Shown one piece after another: positions 1 to 5,858 of a DNA stretch of 10,018 bases (the stretch's first letter is position 1; each line of letters opens with the position of its first letter). The stretch spans positions 1-10,018 of the forward strand of contig CAYQSU010000086.1 in the NCBI GenBank assembly GCA_964420325.1. The letters run 5' to 3'. The position numbers and the translations under genes are program-made. The notes under the pieces are model-generated. The model was not told the origin of the DNA. It worked only from the letters and a program-made list of their open reading frames with translations, and searched no databases. Source of the stretch: CAYQSU01 sp964420325. GTDB taxonomy: Bacteria > Pseudomonadota > Alphaproteobacteria > Rhodospirillales > Defluviicoccaceae.

Positions 1-266
1 CCGTCCTCGAGCGCCCCGACATCCCGCTCAACACCAACGGCTCGGAGAACGACATTCGCTGCCAGGTGATGCGCCGCAAGGTCTCCGCCGGCACCCGCTC
101 CGAGGCCGGCCGCGCCTGCCGCGATACCTTCCTCGCGCTCATGAAAACATGCCGGAAACTCGAGGTCTCCTTCTGGCACTTCCTCGGCAACCGCCTCCAC
201 GTCCCCGACGCCCAGAGCATCCCGCCGCTCCCAGACCTCGTCCGAGCCCGAGCCGCCCCAATCTGA
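1..266 (+). pseudogene. IS66-like transposase, C-terminal fragment (cut by window edge)
   Basis: This is the last ~87 codons of a DDE transposase, read in the frame of base 3 and ending at TGA 264-266. The translation has the stretch LNTNGSENDIRCQVMRRK followed by SAGTRSEAGRACRDTFLALM and a closing VSFWHFLGNRLHV. From memory these are typical of the C-terminal end of IS66-family transposases, with the E of NGSEND a likely catalytic glutamate. The 5' part is outside the window, so whether the gene is intact cannot be judged. No accessory IS66 genes (tnpA/tnpB) are visible in the window. A 27-bp repeat starts at its stop codon and recurs 107 bp later, which may mark the end of the element. The family call is by motif memory; IS66 is preferred, but a related DDE family is possible. 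Confidence 0.7.
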
Positions 267-292
267 ACCGCCCGGCATTCTGCCCCTGTTAC
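266..292. repeat. 27-bp direct repeat, copy A
   Basis: The 27 bases starting at the last base of the transposase stop codon (beginning AACCGCCCGGCATTC, ending CCCCTGTTAC) recur exactly at 373-399 in the same orientation. The 80 bp between the copies hold no gene. The copy beside the transposase suggests the repeat is an IS end or subterminal sequence, and the second copy may be a leftover from another insertion or a local duplication. Confidence 0.8.
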
Positions 293-372
293 CGCAAATC
301 GCGAAATCCGGGGACACATGACGCAAGTCAGGCCGGGATCGCTGGCGTGCTCAGTGGTGGACGGCGGGGGCA

Positions 373-399
373 AACCGCCCGGCATTCTGCCCCTGTTAC
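373..399. repeat. 27-bp direct repeat, copy B
   Basis: Exact second copy of the 27-bp sequence at 266-292, offset by 107 bp. It lies 29 bp beyond the 3' end of the PIN toxin gene. The bases in front of it form a small GC hairpin with its own start (GGCGG 363-367 against CCGCC 375-379). Confidence 0.8.
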
Positions 400-427
400 A
401 GGCGTTGTGCTTCGTTCGTTGATGACG

Positions 428-832
428 TCAGTCGTCGCTTTGTTCCGGCTCGGCGACGGGGATGCCGACCGCATCTCCTCGCCGGATCAGTCTGCGATCG
501 AATGTGTAGAACGTCCCGGCTTCGCGACAGGCGGCGACGTGCAGGGCGTCCGCGACGTCGACGTCGTGGGAAGCCAGATCAAGCGCAAACGCCACCTGCT
601 CGGCATCCTCGAGGATGACGTTCGGCAAGCCGGCCATGCGGCGAAGTGCTGCGGCCACGTCATGACGTGGAAACCCATACGCACCCTGCAGGACCCAGGC
701 GGTTTCCAAGACGACCGTCTTGGCAACAAACACCTCCGGCGATCGCGCGAAAAGCCCGGCGGCGCGCTTGCCCTGTAGGGCGTCATCGGCAACGATGAGC
801 CGCACCAGCACGTTGGTATCGACCGCGATCAC
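428..832 (-). CDS. PIN-domain ribonuclease toxin, VapC-like
   Basis: Predicted 134-residue PIN-domain protein, the usual VapC length. The four acidic residues expected for metal-dependent RNase activity are visible: D5 in the opening IAVDTNVLVR, E43 in VLETAW, D95 in VADALHVA and D112 in TFDRRL. VapC-type toxins cleave RNA (tRNA, rRNA or mRNA) and are held inactive by the partner antitoxin. The start is the GTG at 832-830. It overlaps the antitoxin stop codon in a GTGA arrangement, and the PIN fold begins at once, so the longer open frame running upstream to 1108 is not the gene. The gene is second in a two-gene operon with the AbrB-type antitoxin, which implies translational coupling. No frameshift or lost catalytic residue is seen, so the toxin looks intact. 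The target RNA is unknown. Confidence 0.9.
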   Translation of the reverse strand: MIAVDTNVLVRLIVADDALQGKRAAGLFARSPEVFVAKTVVLETAWVLQGAYGFPRHDVAAALRRMAGLPNVILEDAEQVAFALDLASHDVDVADALHVAACREAGTFYTFDRRLIRRGDAVGIPVAEPEQSDD

Positions 833-1089
833 CCGGCGCGCCCGCCCTCGCGCACGGCGGCGGCGATGCCGGCGTCCATCTCCTCGACCGACTTCGGCGG
901 GCCGGCATAACGCAGGGAGCTGGCCACCTCGTCGAGGCGGGCGGCCGGAAACGGCTTCCGCGGCCTCAAGAGCAGCCCCTCCGGCACCTCTTCGACAACG
1001 AACTCGTCGCCCGGGCCCCATCGGTGGGCGCTGCGCAACGACGCCGGGAGGACCAGTTGGCCTTTGCTCGACAGCCGGATGACATGCAT
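829..1089 (-). CDS. AbrB/MazE-type (SpoVT-AbrB fold) antitoxin
   Basis: Predicted 86-residue antitoxin. The N-terminal part (residues ~1-45; HVIRLSSKGQLVLPASLR, then GDEFVVEEVPEGLLLRP) is a swapped-hairpin AbrB DNA-binding domain. The tail (KSVEEMDAGIAAAVREGGRAG) is the type of segment that wraps and neutralises a PIN toxin. The ATG at 1089 has a weak GAGGG in front (~10 bases). It is first in the operon and its stop overlaps the toxin's GTG. A perfect inverted repeat containing the -10 box lies 27-43 bp upstream, so the protein or its complex with the toxin probably represses its own promoter, as is usual for this class. Pairing of AbrB-type antitoxins with VapC toxins is well known. Confidence 0.88.
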   Translation of the reverse strand: MHVIRLSSKGQLVLPASLRSAHRWGPGDEFVVEEVPEGLLLRPRKPFPAARLDEVASSLRYAGPPKSVEEMDAGIAAAVREGGRAG

Positions 1090-1115
1090 GGAACAACCCT
1101 CGCAGCACTCAGGGG

Positions 1116-1132
1116 GTAAGATGTTATCTTAC
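1116..1132. promoter_or_regulatory. Palindromic operator of the AbrB-PIN module
   Basis: GTAAGAT-gtt-ATCTTAC is a perfect inverted repeat with 7-base arms and a 3-base spacer, upstream of the antitoxin ATG. In minus-strand reading its first arm contains the candidate -10 hexamer TAAGAT. A protein bound here would block the promoter. It is AT-rich in a GC-rich region, which makes chance less likely. Autoregulation by the antitoxin is inferred. Confidence 0.6.
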
Positions 1133-1154
1133 GTCGCCAGCGGCCGCTTTGCAA
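1126..1154 (-). promoter_or_regulatory. Sigma70-like promoter of the AbrB-PIN operon
   Basis: On the minus strand, TTGCAA (1154-1149) is followed after exactly 17 bases by TAAGAT (1131-1126). The -10 box lies inside the operator palindrome, and the antitoxin ATG is 36 bases beyond it. Confidence 0.55.
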
Positions 1155-1380
1155 CCAGCCTCCACATTATGGTCCAGCGCCGGTCCTCGGATGCCGGTCA
1201 CCTCGCCGCGGGCTCGCATCCGGCACTTGGTTCCGACGAGTTGTTCGCTGTCATGACCCGAGGCAGGAGCCCGGTGCGGTCGTGCGGCTTGCCGAGATCG
1301 GTGCAGGGGACGGCGAGCAATCCCCGTTCCTATCGCGACTCTGCGATTTCTGTGACTTGTGGCGGACGTAAGCCAGCGGC
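1155..1380. other. Intergenic stretch without a recognisable gene
   Basis: These bases lie between the -35 box of the first toxin-antitoxin module and the 3' end of the second toxin. Open frames run through them on both strands, but none has a convincing protein or a ribosome-binding site. A weak hairpin (ATCGC 1332-1336, GCGAT 1343-1347) follows the second toxin gene; it has no T-run, so it is not called a terminator. Confidence 0.5.
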
Positions 1381-1794
1381 TCACGGTTCTCGGCCGGCGA
1401 TGAGGGGGACGCCTTCGGCCGCCGCGGCGGAGGCGAGCGCACGGTCGAGGGTCGCGAGTGGCGCATCGAGTCTGAGCGCCAGTTCCAGGTACGCGGCATC
1501 GTAGGCGGTGATGCGATGCTTGCGCGCCAGGGTGGGCACGAGTTCGCTCTCCGGGCGGCGGTCGATGCGGATGGGGAGACGCCCGAGGTCGGCGAGGAAA
1601 GCCGCCGTTCCGGCGGGATCGGTCCGGCCGCGCCGTTCGCTGACGACGAGAATGTTGCGGATCTCGAACCACCACAACGCCGGCACGACCGCCGCGTCCG
1701 ACGCAAGGCGATCGATCGCCGCATCGGCCTGTACATCGCTCTCGTCCGGAAAGCACCAGCTGGCGGCGACCGGGGCGTCGATGACGAAGGGCAT
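1381..1794 (-). CDS. PIN-domain ribonuclease toxin, VapC-like (second module)
   Basis: Predicted 137-residue PIN-domain toxin of a different subgroup from the one at 428-832. It opens with FVIDAPVAASWCFPDE, a form frequent in toxins paired with Phd antitoxins. The acidic set is complete: D6, E44 (WWFEIRNIL), D99 (TAYDAAYLELAL) and D117 (TLDRAL). It is expected to be a Mg-dependent endoribonuclease. The ATG at 1794-1792 shares one base with the stop codon of the upstream antitoxin (TGATG), a translational coupling typical of such pairs. No damage is seen. Cellular target unknown. Confidence 0.88.
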   Translation of the reverse strand: MPFVIDAPVAASWCFPDESDVQADAAIDRLASDAAVVPALWWFEIRNILVVSERRGRTDPAGTAAFLADLGRLPIRIDRRPESELVPTLARKHRITAYDAAYLELALRLDAPLATLDRALASAAAAEGVPLIAGREP

Positions 1795-2039
1795 CAGCCC
1801 TTGCGGCCTGCATCGCGCGCGGCCAGGATCTCGGCGGTCGTCACGCGCGGGCGCTGGTCGCGGGCCCGCTTCAGCCGGGCGATCACGGCTGGCAGGTCAA
1901 CCGAAGCGCCGCGGTCCGCGGGAACGAGCCGGGCGATCGGGGTGCCGCGGCGGGTGATGAGGATCGTTTCGCCCTCCTCCACCGCCTTCAGCAGGGCGGG
2001 CAGGTGCGTTTTCGCTTCGTAGGTGCCGACTTTGCGCAT
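1794..2039 (-). CDS. Phd/YefM-type antitoxin
   Basis: Predicted 81-residue antitoxin. The N-terminus MRKVGTYEAKTHLPALLKAV followed by EEGETILITRRGTPIARLVP is the classic Phd/YefM DNA-binding and dimerisation fold. The C-terminal tail (VIARLKRARDQRP..TTAEILAARDAGRKG) would bind the PIN toxin encoded next. The ATG at 2039 is chosen because GAGGGAG sits just upstream and the Phd motif begins there; the same frame stays open upstream to 2162, but that part does not look like protein. It is expected to bind DNA in front of its own gene. A small inverted repeat (CCAGG-atag-CCTGG, 2067-2080), 27 bp upstream, is a weak operator candidate. Confidence 0.88.
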   Translation of the reverse strand: MRKVGTYEAKTHLPALLKAVEEGETILITRRGTPIARLVPADRGASVDLPAVIARLKRARDQRPRVTTAEILAARDAGRKG

Positions 2040-2049
2040 CGCTCCCTCA

Positions 2050-2196
2050 TCAGACCAAGTGATAGACCAGGATAGCCTGGAATCCGGTCGGGAGCCAGCG
2101 TCGTGTCTGCGCGTCGAGTTGGATGCGCACCCGTCCCTCGTTGGCGTTGGTCGCCCCGTCAAGGCGTTCGGTTCGTTCTCAGGGCCCGAGGTAGTC
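2050..2196 (-). pseudogene. Possible C-terminal fragment of an unknown gene, cut by the IS701-like remnant
   Basis: Upstream of the Phd antitoxin, a minus-strand frame ending at TGA 2052-2050 reads SGPENERLDGATNANEGRV and then RIQLDAQTRRWLPTGFQA with a final ILVYHLV. It looks like a natural protein C-terminus, with G/C-rich third positions and alternating hydrophobic residues. There is no start codon that would make a sensible gene, and the frame runs into the IS701-like remnant at ~2200. The likeliest reading is a host gene whose 5' part was lost when the IS arrived. I do not recognise the family. If it is real, the promoter region of the Phd-PIN module lies in the end of this older gene. 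Confidence 0.35.
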
Positions 2197-2204
2197 TTAC
2201 TGCG

Positions 2205-2769
2205 TCACAAGTTGGCGCGATCGCTCACGGTGTCTTGCGGTCTGGAGCAGCAGGGACATCGGTGGAGTGCTCGCGCGAGTTCTACCGCGAGCCTTCGTCG
2301 CAGCGTCCGGATGGAGTTGGCGACGTGACGCTCGGGGCGGATCGGGAGATCCCCGAGGTCGGTCGTCCTCGGGAAGGCCAGGCGTTTTGCGTTGACCGCG
2401 TCCGCCGGGTCCCGAGGGGGGAATCATCTCCCGCTCGGAGATCAGGAAGCCGTAGGCGGCGATGCAGAGCGTCGCATGGTGGTGGAAGCCTCGCCAACCC
2501 CGGCCTTCGTAGTGGCCGAGACCGAGCTCCTGCTTGAGTTCGCGATAGTCCCGCTCGATGCGCCAACGCCGTTTGGCGCTCTCGACGAGATCGTCGAGCG
2601 GGAGGGTTTCGGGCAGCGTCGAGAGCCAGTATTTGGTGGGCTCGGCTTCGCCGTCCGGCCATTCGACGAGCAGCCATTCCTCGGCGCGCGGGCTGGCGCG
2701 TTTCGCGTCGCGGTGCGCCGGACGGACGCGTCGGGCCGCAAAACGGGACGTCAACGGTGCGTTCGTTCC
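2205..2769 (-). pseudogene. IS701-like transposase, 5'-truncated and frameshifted
   Basis: Remnant of a DDE transposase of the IS701 type (IS4-like superfamily). Similarity begins at GTNAPLTSRFAARRVRPAHR (near 2769) and continues through EWLLVEWPDGEAEPTKYWLS, RWRIERDYRELKQELGLGH and GWRGFHHHATLCIAAYGFL. The Y-R-E-K-like signature around RDYRELK is present. The N-terminal half is missing. Near 2344-2350 one extra G (C on the minus strand) shifts the frame. Before it the normal family ending appears as LPEDDRPRGSPD; after it, in the next frame, as LPIRPERHVANSIRTLRRRL and a cysteine pair, stopping at TGA 2207-2205. It cannot encode an active transposase. Its upstream edge coincides with the end of a small open frame (2751-2987), suggesting it once interrupted a gene. 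Confidence 0.8.
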
Positions 2770-2987
2770 ACCGGATTGGGCGTCCGCGCAGCTTCCAGCG
2801 CCGCGAGCGTCTCCTCGATCTGCTCATCGAGAAGCGCCACCCGATTGACGAGCGCGCGCTCCAGTTCTCCCGACGTCGTCGGGGGCGTCTTGGCCTGTTC
2901 CTGCAGGTCCGCCGCCAGCTTCGCGAAGGCGTCCGCAATCGCCGTCCCCCGCCACTGCACGGGGGTTGAAAATGGTCGCGCGATCAT
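2751..2987 (-). CDS. Small helical hypothetical protein, 3' end probably cut by the IS remnant
   Basis: A 78-codon frame with the same codon preferences as the surrounding genes. The product begins MIARPFSTPVQWRGTAIADA and continues as a strongly helical, charged segment (ELERALVNRVALLDEQIEET, then LAALEAARTPNPVER), probably a coiled coil from about residue 40 to 70. No family is recognised. The last codons, including the TGA, overlap the first bases of the IS701-like remnant, so the original protein was probably longer. The ATG at 2987 has no clear ribosome-binding site; a GTG at about residue 10 is an alternative start. It lies 66 bp downstream of the phosphodiesterase gene on the same strand and could be co-transcribed with it. 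Confidence 0.42.
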   Translation of the reverse strand: MIARPFSTPVQWRGTAIADAFAKLAADLQEQAKTPPTTSGELERALVNRVALLDEQIEETLAALEAARTPNPVERTHR

Positions 2988-3053
2988 GGGGTCTTGGGCG
3001 GTCGAGGCCGGCGGTTCGGCCGGGCCACGGCGGCCCGACCTCGCCGTTGTCGC

Positions 3054-4346
3054 CTATTCGGCGTCGTCGACCGGGCGGCCGCGGCGCGGCAGCCGCTGTT
3101 CGGCGTTGACCGGTTTGCAGTTGGCGTAGAACGTCGTCGTCGCCGGCCAGTCGGAGAACAGCCCGATAATGCCGACGTCCTGAGCGAGCACGTCGATCGT
3201 GCGCAGGATGTCGCCGTCGTTCTCGAGCACATCGAGCGTCGTCAGGTAGTAGAAGCTTTGGCCGCCTTCCAGCACGTCCTCGACGATCCGCCCGGAGCGC
3301 TCGGTCGTCCACGAAATGATGTCGAGACCGGCGCTGGTCGCCCTTCTCGCGTAGGCCGACGGCACGATCCCGCCGTTCGGTCGGGACCGCAGCAGGACCG
3401 GCATCGGCGGCGCGATGATGTTGACGCCGTGGTCCTTGAGTTGGCGGAACTCGGAGAGCGGCGGCGGGTTGGTCGCGAGGTCTCCGACGTTGCGGCCATC
3501 GAGGAACACCGCCTGCTCGCCGAACTCCGGGAACTCGTCGATCCACAGCAGCACGTCGTCGAGATTGAACGACTGCACCCACACGTGCCGCGGGTCGATG
3601 CCGGCTAGGATGTACTCGCGGATCATCTTGCGAGCGTAGCTCTGCTGGTCCAGGGCGGTGCCGGCGAAGCCGACCTGCGGATCGGGTCCCTTCAGCTCCG
3701 GGGTGAAGCCGGCGCCGAGGTCGCGGATCAGCTCGATGCTCTCTGCGTGAGTGAGCAGCGTGCCGCCGGTGGTGTAGAGGTCGGTGCGGAACTTCGCGGT
3801 GCCGCCGACGTAACCCTCGAGCGTCGTGGCATTCGGATCGGCTGCGTCCATCTTGCCGTTCAGCGACTTGAACTCGACCAGCGTGAGATCGCTGGCGCAG
3901 CACTTGATGGCGGGTCCGTTGACCAGCTCGCCGCTGGCCGGATCGACCTCCGGCGGCACCGTGCACTTTGCCGCGAGATCCTCGCGCAGCACGATGTCGG
4001 TCGTCGTGTGCAGGTCACACTGGGCGTGGCGGCAGACGAGTTCGAGGTCCTTGGTGAACGTGACGTCGCACTCGATGATGCCGGCACCCATCTGCGCCGC
4101 CGCTTCGTAGGACTCCTTTGTGTGCTCGGGGAACTGGAGCGCAGCCCCGCGGTGGCCGATCGAGAACAGGTGCGACTTGTAGCGTTTGGTGGTAGCGGCG
4201 CACTGGGCGAGTTCGTCCTTGAGCGGCCCGGGGCTCATCTGGTCGACGAGGTAGAACGGCCGCGGTCCGAGTTGCACGCTGTCGGCATGGACGGTCGGCG
4301 CACACGCGGCGACGGCGACCACCAATACGGCGGATGACAGTCTCAC
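3054..4346 (-). CDS. Exported glycerophosphodiester phosphodiesterase
   Basis: Predicted 430-residue GDPD-family enzyme that hydrolyses glycerophosphodiesters to glycerol-3-phosphate and an alcohol, probably in the periplasm. The TIM-barrel signature is clear: H65-R66 in SIGHRGAALQFPEHT with E74, the metal ligands E92 and D94 in GIIECDVTFTKD, H107 in CRHAQCD, E217 in FTPELKG, and FSDWPATT near residue 398 as the usual last-strand motif. It is longer than minimal GDPDs (~250-330 aa), with an insert at about residues 110-200. An N-terminal signal (1-21) may be cut after VHA; C15 in AVAAC also fits a weak lipobox, so it could be a lipoprotein. Nine cysteines, unusual for the family, suggest disulfides. 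The start is GTG 4346-4344 with GGGGGAGAGA upstream. It sits alone between the IS remnant and the prophage. Confidence 0.9.
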   Translation of the reverse strand: MRLSSAVLVVAVAACAPTVHADSVQLGPRPFYLVDQMSPGPLKDELAQCAATTKRYKSHLFSIGHRGAALQFPEHTKESYEAAAQMGAGIIECDVTFTKDLELVCRHAQCDLHTTTDIVLREDLAAKCTVPPEVDPASGELVNGPAIKCCASDLTLVEFKSLNGKMDAADPNATTLEGYVGGTAKFRTDLYTTGGTLLTHAESIELIRDLGAGFTPELKGPDPQVGFAGTALDQQSYARKMIREYILAGIDPRHVWVQSFNLDDVLLWIDEFPEFGEQAVFLDGRNVGDLATNPPPLSEFRQLKDHGVNIIAPPMPVLLRSRPNGGIVPSAYARRATSAGLDIISWTTERSGRIVEDVLEGGQSFYYLTTLDVLENDGDILRTIDVLAQDVGIIGLFSDWPATTTFYANCKPVNAEQRLPRRGRPVDDAE

Positions 4347-4376
4347 GATGATCTCTCCCCCATCTAGGGATGTCGG

Positions 4377-4390
4377 TTGGCAATCGCCAA
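4377..4390. promoter_or_regulatory. Small palindrome upstream of the phosphodiesterase gene
   Basis: TTGGC-aatc-GCCAA is a perfect inverted repeat with 5-base arms, 31 bases before the GTG start of the phosphodiesterase. It could be a regulator site in the promoter region. No convincing -35/-10 pair was found around it, and it may be chance. Confidence 0.25.
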
Positions 4391-4470
4391 ATCTAACCGC
4401 CGTCGATGTCGCCCCGGTGACCCCCTCCTTTCACTCTGATGAACAATCGGTGTAGTCGCCGCCCTCGGCC

Positions 4471-4622
4471 CTAAGCGTCGAGACGGTGGTCGCGGGCATG
4501 GAGGTCCTCGAGATGGCCCTCGACGGCGGCGCGGGTCGTGGTCAGCGACTTCGTCACCCGGATCTCGTCCCGCTTCGCCTCGGGCAGCGCCGCCCACACG
4601 TCGGCCCAGCGCAGGCGCCAGC
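4471..4622 (-). pseudogene. C-terminal remnant of a small phage protein
   Basis: A minus-strand frame ending at TAG 4473-4471 reads LRWADVWAALPEAKRDEIRV and then TKSLTTTRAAVEGHLEDLHA with a final RDHRLDA. This is a well-formed helical C-terminus with good codon use. Its own start is missing: 5' of about 4622 the DNA belongs to the tail-fibre-like gene in another frame. The simplest explanation is a deletion that joined the front of the tail gene to the back of this gene, within the GCC-rich tract at 4615-4635. No family is recognised; phage origin is inferred from position and strand. Confidence 0.45.
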
Positions 4623-4799
4623 GGCGGCGGCGAACGAGGCCGGCTCTCGGGCGTAGCTGCCGCCCGCGCACTCGGCGCCGGCGCCGTCCTCGCCGGGATC
4701 GGCGGTGTGCGGCGAGACGTGGGCCTGCGCCACCGCGAGGGCGACGTTGTTGAGGACGGCGTCCAGCACCCGGTTCTCGAGGTAGTCGGACTTGCTCAT
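4554..4799 (-). pseudogene. Phage tail-fibre-like protein, truncated
   Basis: The product starts MSKSDYLENRVLDAVLNNVA and continues to GGSYAREPASFAAAAG. From memory this is the usual beginning of small phage proteins annotated as tail fibre proteins (about 110-130 residues, opening with KSDYLEN and a SYAR..F motif). After about residue 60 the similarity stops and the frame runs as an Arg/Cys/Gly-rich tail (CAGPTCGRRCPRRSGTRSG) to a TGA at 4554. That tail is the out-of-frame reading of the next phage gene, so the original C-terminal half has been deleted. The ATG at 4799 has a good ribosome-binding site (GGAGAAGGG) and lies 27 bases after the DUF6441 stop, as in an operon. A functional product is unlikely. 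Confidence 0.65.
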
Positions 4800-4826
4800 G
4801 GGCGTTTCCCTTCTCCGAGGTTGCGA

Positions 4827-5486
4827 TCAGTCCGCCCGCAGGGCGCGGTCGATCAGGGCCGGCAGCCGGGCCGCCCAGGCCTCGGCGGCGCGGGCGACGT
4901 CGAGCCGCTTCGGCATCCGCACCTGCGGGACGAGCAGGAACATCACGAGGGTGGCGAGACCGGCGGTCGAGACGTACGAGCCCCGGCTCCCTGACGCCTT
5001 GCGCGTCAATGCCACCCGGAACCCGCCGCGCCGGCCGCCGCGGGCGACCATGCCGTCCATGACCAGCAGCGACGGGCCCTCCGAGCGGTAGACGAAGCGC
5101 AGCCTCCGGCCGAACATCCGCTCCACCGCCCCCGGCGTGATGCGCCGGCCGGTCGGCCCGCGCTTCGGCGCTGCCGGCGTCGGGATGGCGAGCCAGAAGC
5201 CCTTGCGGCTCCGGATCACCGCGCCCTCGTCGAAGACGCGGACGATCTGGGGCGCCTTGCTCCACACCAGGCTCGCGGCATCGAGGCCCCGGTTCGGGTA
5301 GGCCCGGCTGCGCCAGGTGCGGGCGAGGCGGGCCCCGAGCCCGGCGGCGACCACCTGGCCGCGGAGCTCGCCCTTGAGCCCTTCGCCGGCGTCGCGGACG
5401 CCCGCGGCGGTGGCCCGCTCGATCCGGCGCAGCTCGGCAGCGAGGCCGGCCTTCAAGGAGCCAACGATGGTTGCAGTTAGTTTCAT
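4827..5486 (-). CDS. Phage protein of the DUF6441 family
   Basis: Predicted 219-residue phage protein. The beginning MKLTATIVGSLKAGLAAELR plus RRIERATAAGVRDAGEGLK, the central ARTWRSRAYPNRGLDAAS and SKAPQIVRVFDEGAVIRS, and the late VMFLLVPQVRMPKRLDV are features I associate with DUF6441, found in siphophage structural operons. Its exact role is unknown; by position it is probably a head-tail or tail component. Residues FWLAIPT and RFVYRSEGPSLLVMDG are intact, and no frameshift is seen. A long basic N-terminal helix precedes a mostly beta region. In this window it is separated from the head genes by the redox cassette; in an intact phage I would expect it close after the head-tail genes. Ribosome-binding site weak (AGGTAG, ~19 bases upstream). 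Confidence 0.75.
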   Translation of the reverse strand: MKLTATIVGSLKAGLAAELRRIERATAAGVRDAGEGLKGELRGQVVAAGLGARLARTWRSRAYPNRGLDAASLVWSKAPQIVRVFDEGAVIRSRKGFWLAIPTPAAPKRGPTGRRITPGAVERMFGRRLRFVYRSEGPSLLVMDGMVARGGRRGGFRVALTRKASGSRGSYVSTAGLATLVMFLLVPQVRMPKRLDVARAAEAWAARLPALIDRALRAD

Positions 5487-5858
5487 GCCGGGCGCGTGAC
5501 TACCTAGCCAAGATTTTGCTCGCGGACGATCCGCACAGTGCCGTTTCGCATTGATCGGCGGGATCTCCGGCTGGAGATCAAGGACTCGTCAGATCGCAGG
5601 CCGATTACGCTGCCCGTTTCCAACCCACGACGAACACATCGAAAGTGGACCCCCTAGCCTCTGTCTCGCGGCGCCTGACAGCGCATCGTCATCGGCCACG
5701 AGCCGAAAAACGCGTTCGGCGCTCCACCCATCGATCGCCGGACCCTGGACAACAACGACGCGATCCTGCTCCGCGATGCAGGGCGTGCCGCCAGTCGAGC
5801 GAGTCGGTCGCGCGCCTGGGGGTTCTGACAAGGCCTGCCGGCAACTCGCGGAATTCGA
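5487..5858. other. Gene-poor junction between cassette and phage genes
   Basis: About 370 bp without a confident gene. A minus-strand frame (5589-5831) encodes 80 residues including DRVVVVQGPAIDGW but matches nothing I know. Another minus-strand frame ends at TAG 5506-5504, 17 bases before the DUF6441 start, with MRNGTVRIVREQNLG; this could be the C-terminus of the phage gene interrupted by the cassette, but no start is present. On the minus strand an AGGGGGTCCACTTTCG stretch (about 5641-5656) resembles sequence often seen at IS ends. I read the stretch as a scar of one or more rearrangements. Confidence 0.4.

Noticed and set aside
833..1108. Upstream extension of the PIN toxin frame to a 226-residue protein
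   Set aside because: This part overlaps the AbrB antitoxin in another frame, is Arg/Pro-rich and shows no PIN features; the GTG at 832 with GTGA overlap is the natural start.
1332..1347. Hairpin after the second PIN toxin as a terminator
   Set aside because: Only a 5-base stem and no T-run on the minus strand.
1124..1813. Long minus-strand frame covering the second PIN toxin
   Set aside because: Arg/Pro/His-rich shadow of the PIN gene at 1381-1794, with no ribosome-binding site or domain.
2824..3966. Long minus-strand frame of 380 residues
   Set aside because: Shadow of the phosphodiesterase gene in a neighbouring frame; composition is Arg/His/Gly-rich and the true frame has the complete GDPD motif set.
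5589..5831. 80-residue minus-strand frame with VVVVQGPAIDGW
   Set aside because: No family, no ribosome-binding site and only moderate third-position G/C; kept as part of the gene-poor junction rather than a gene.
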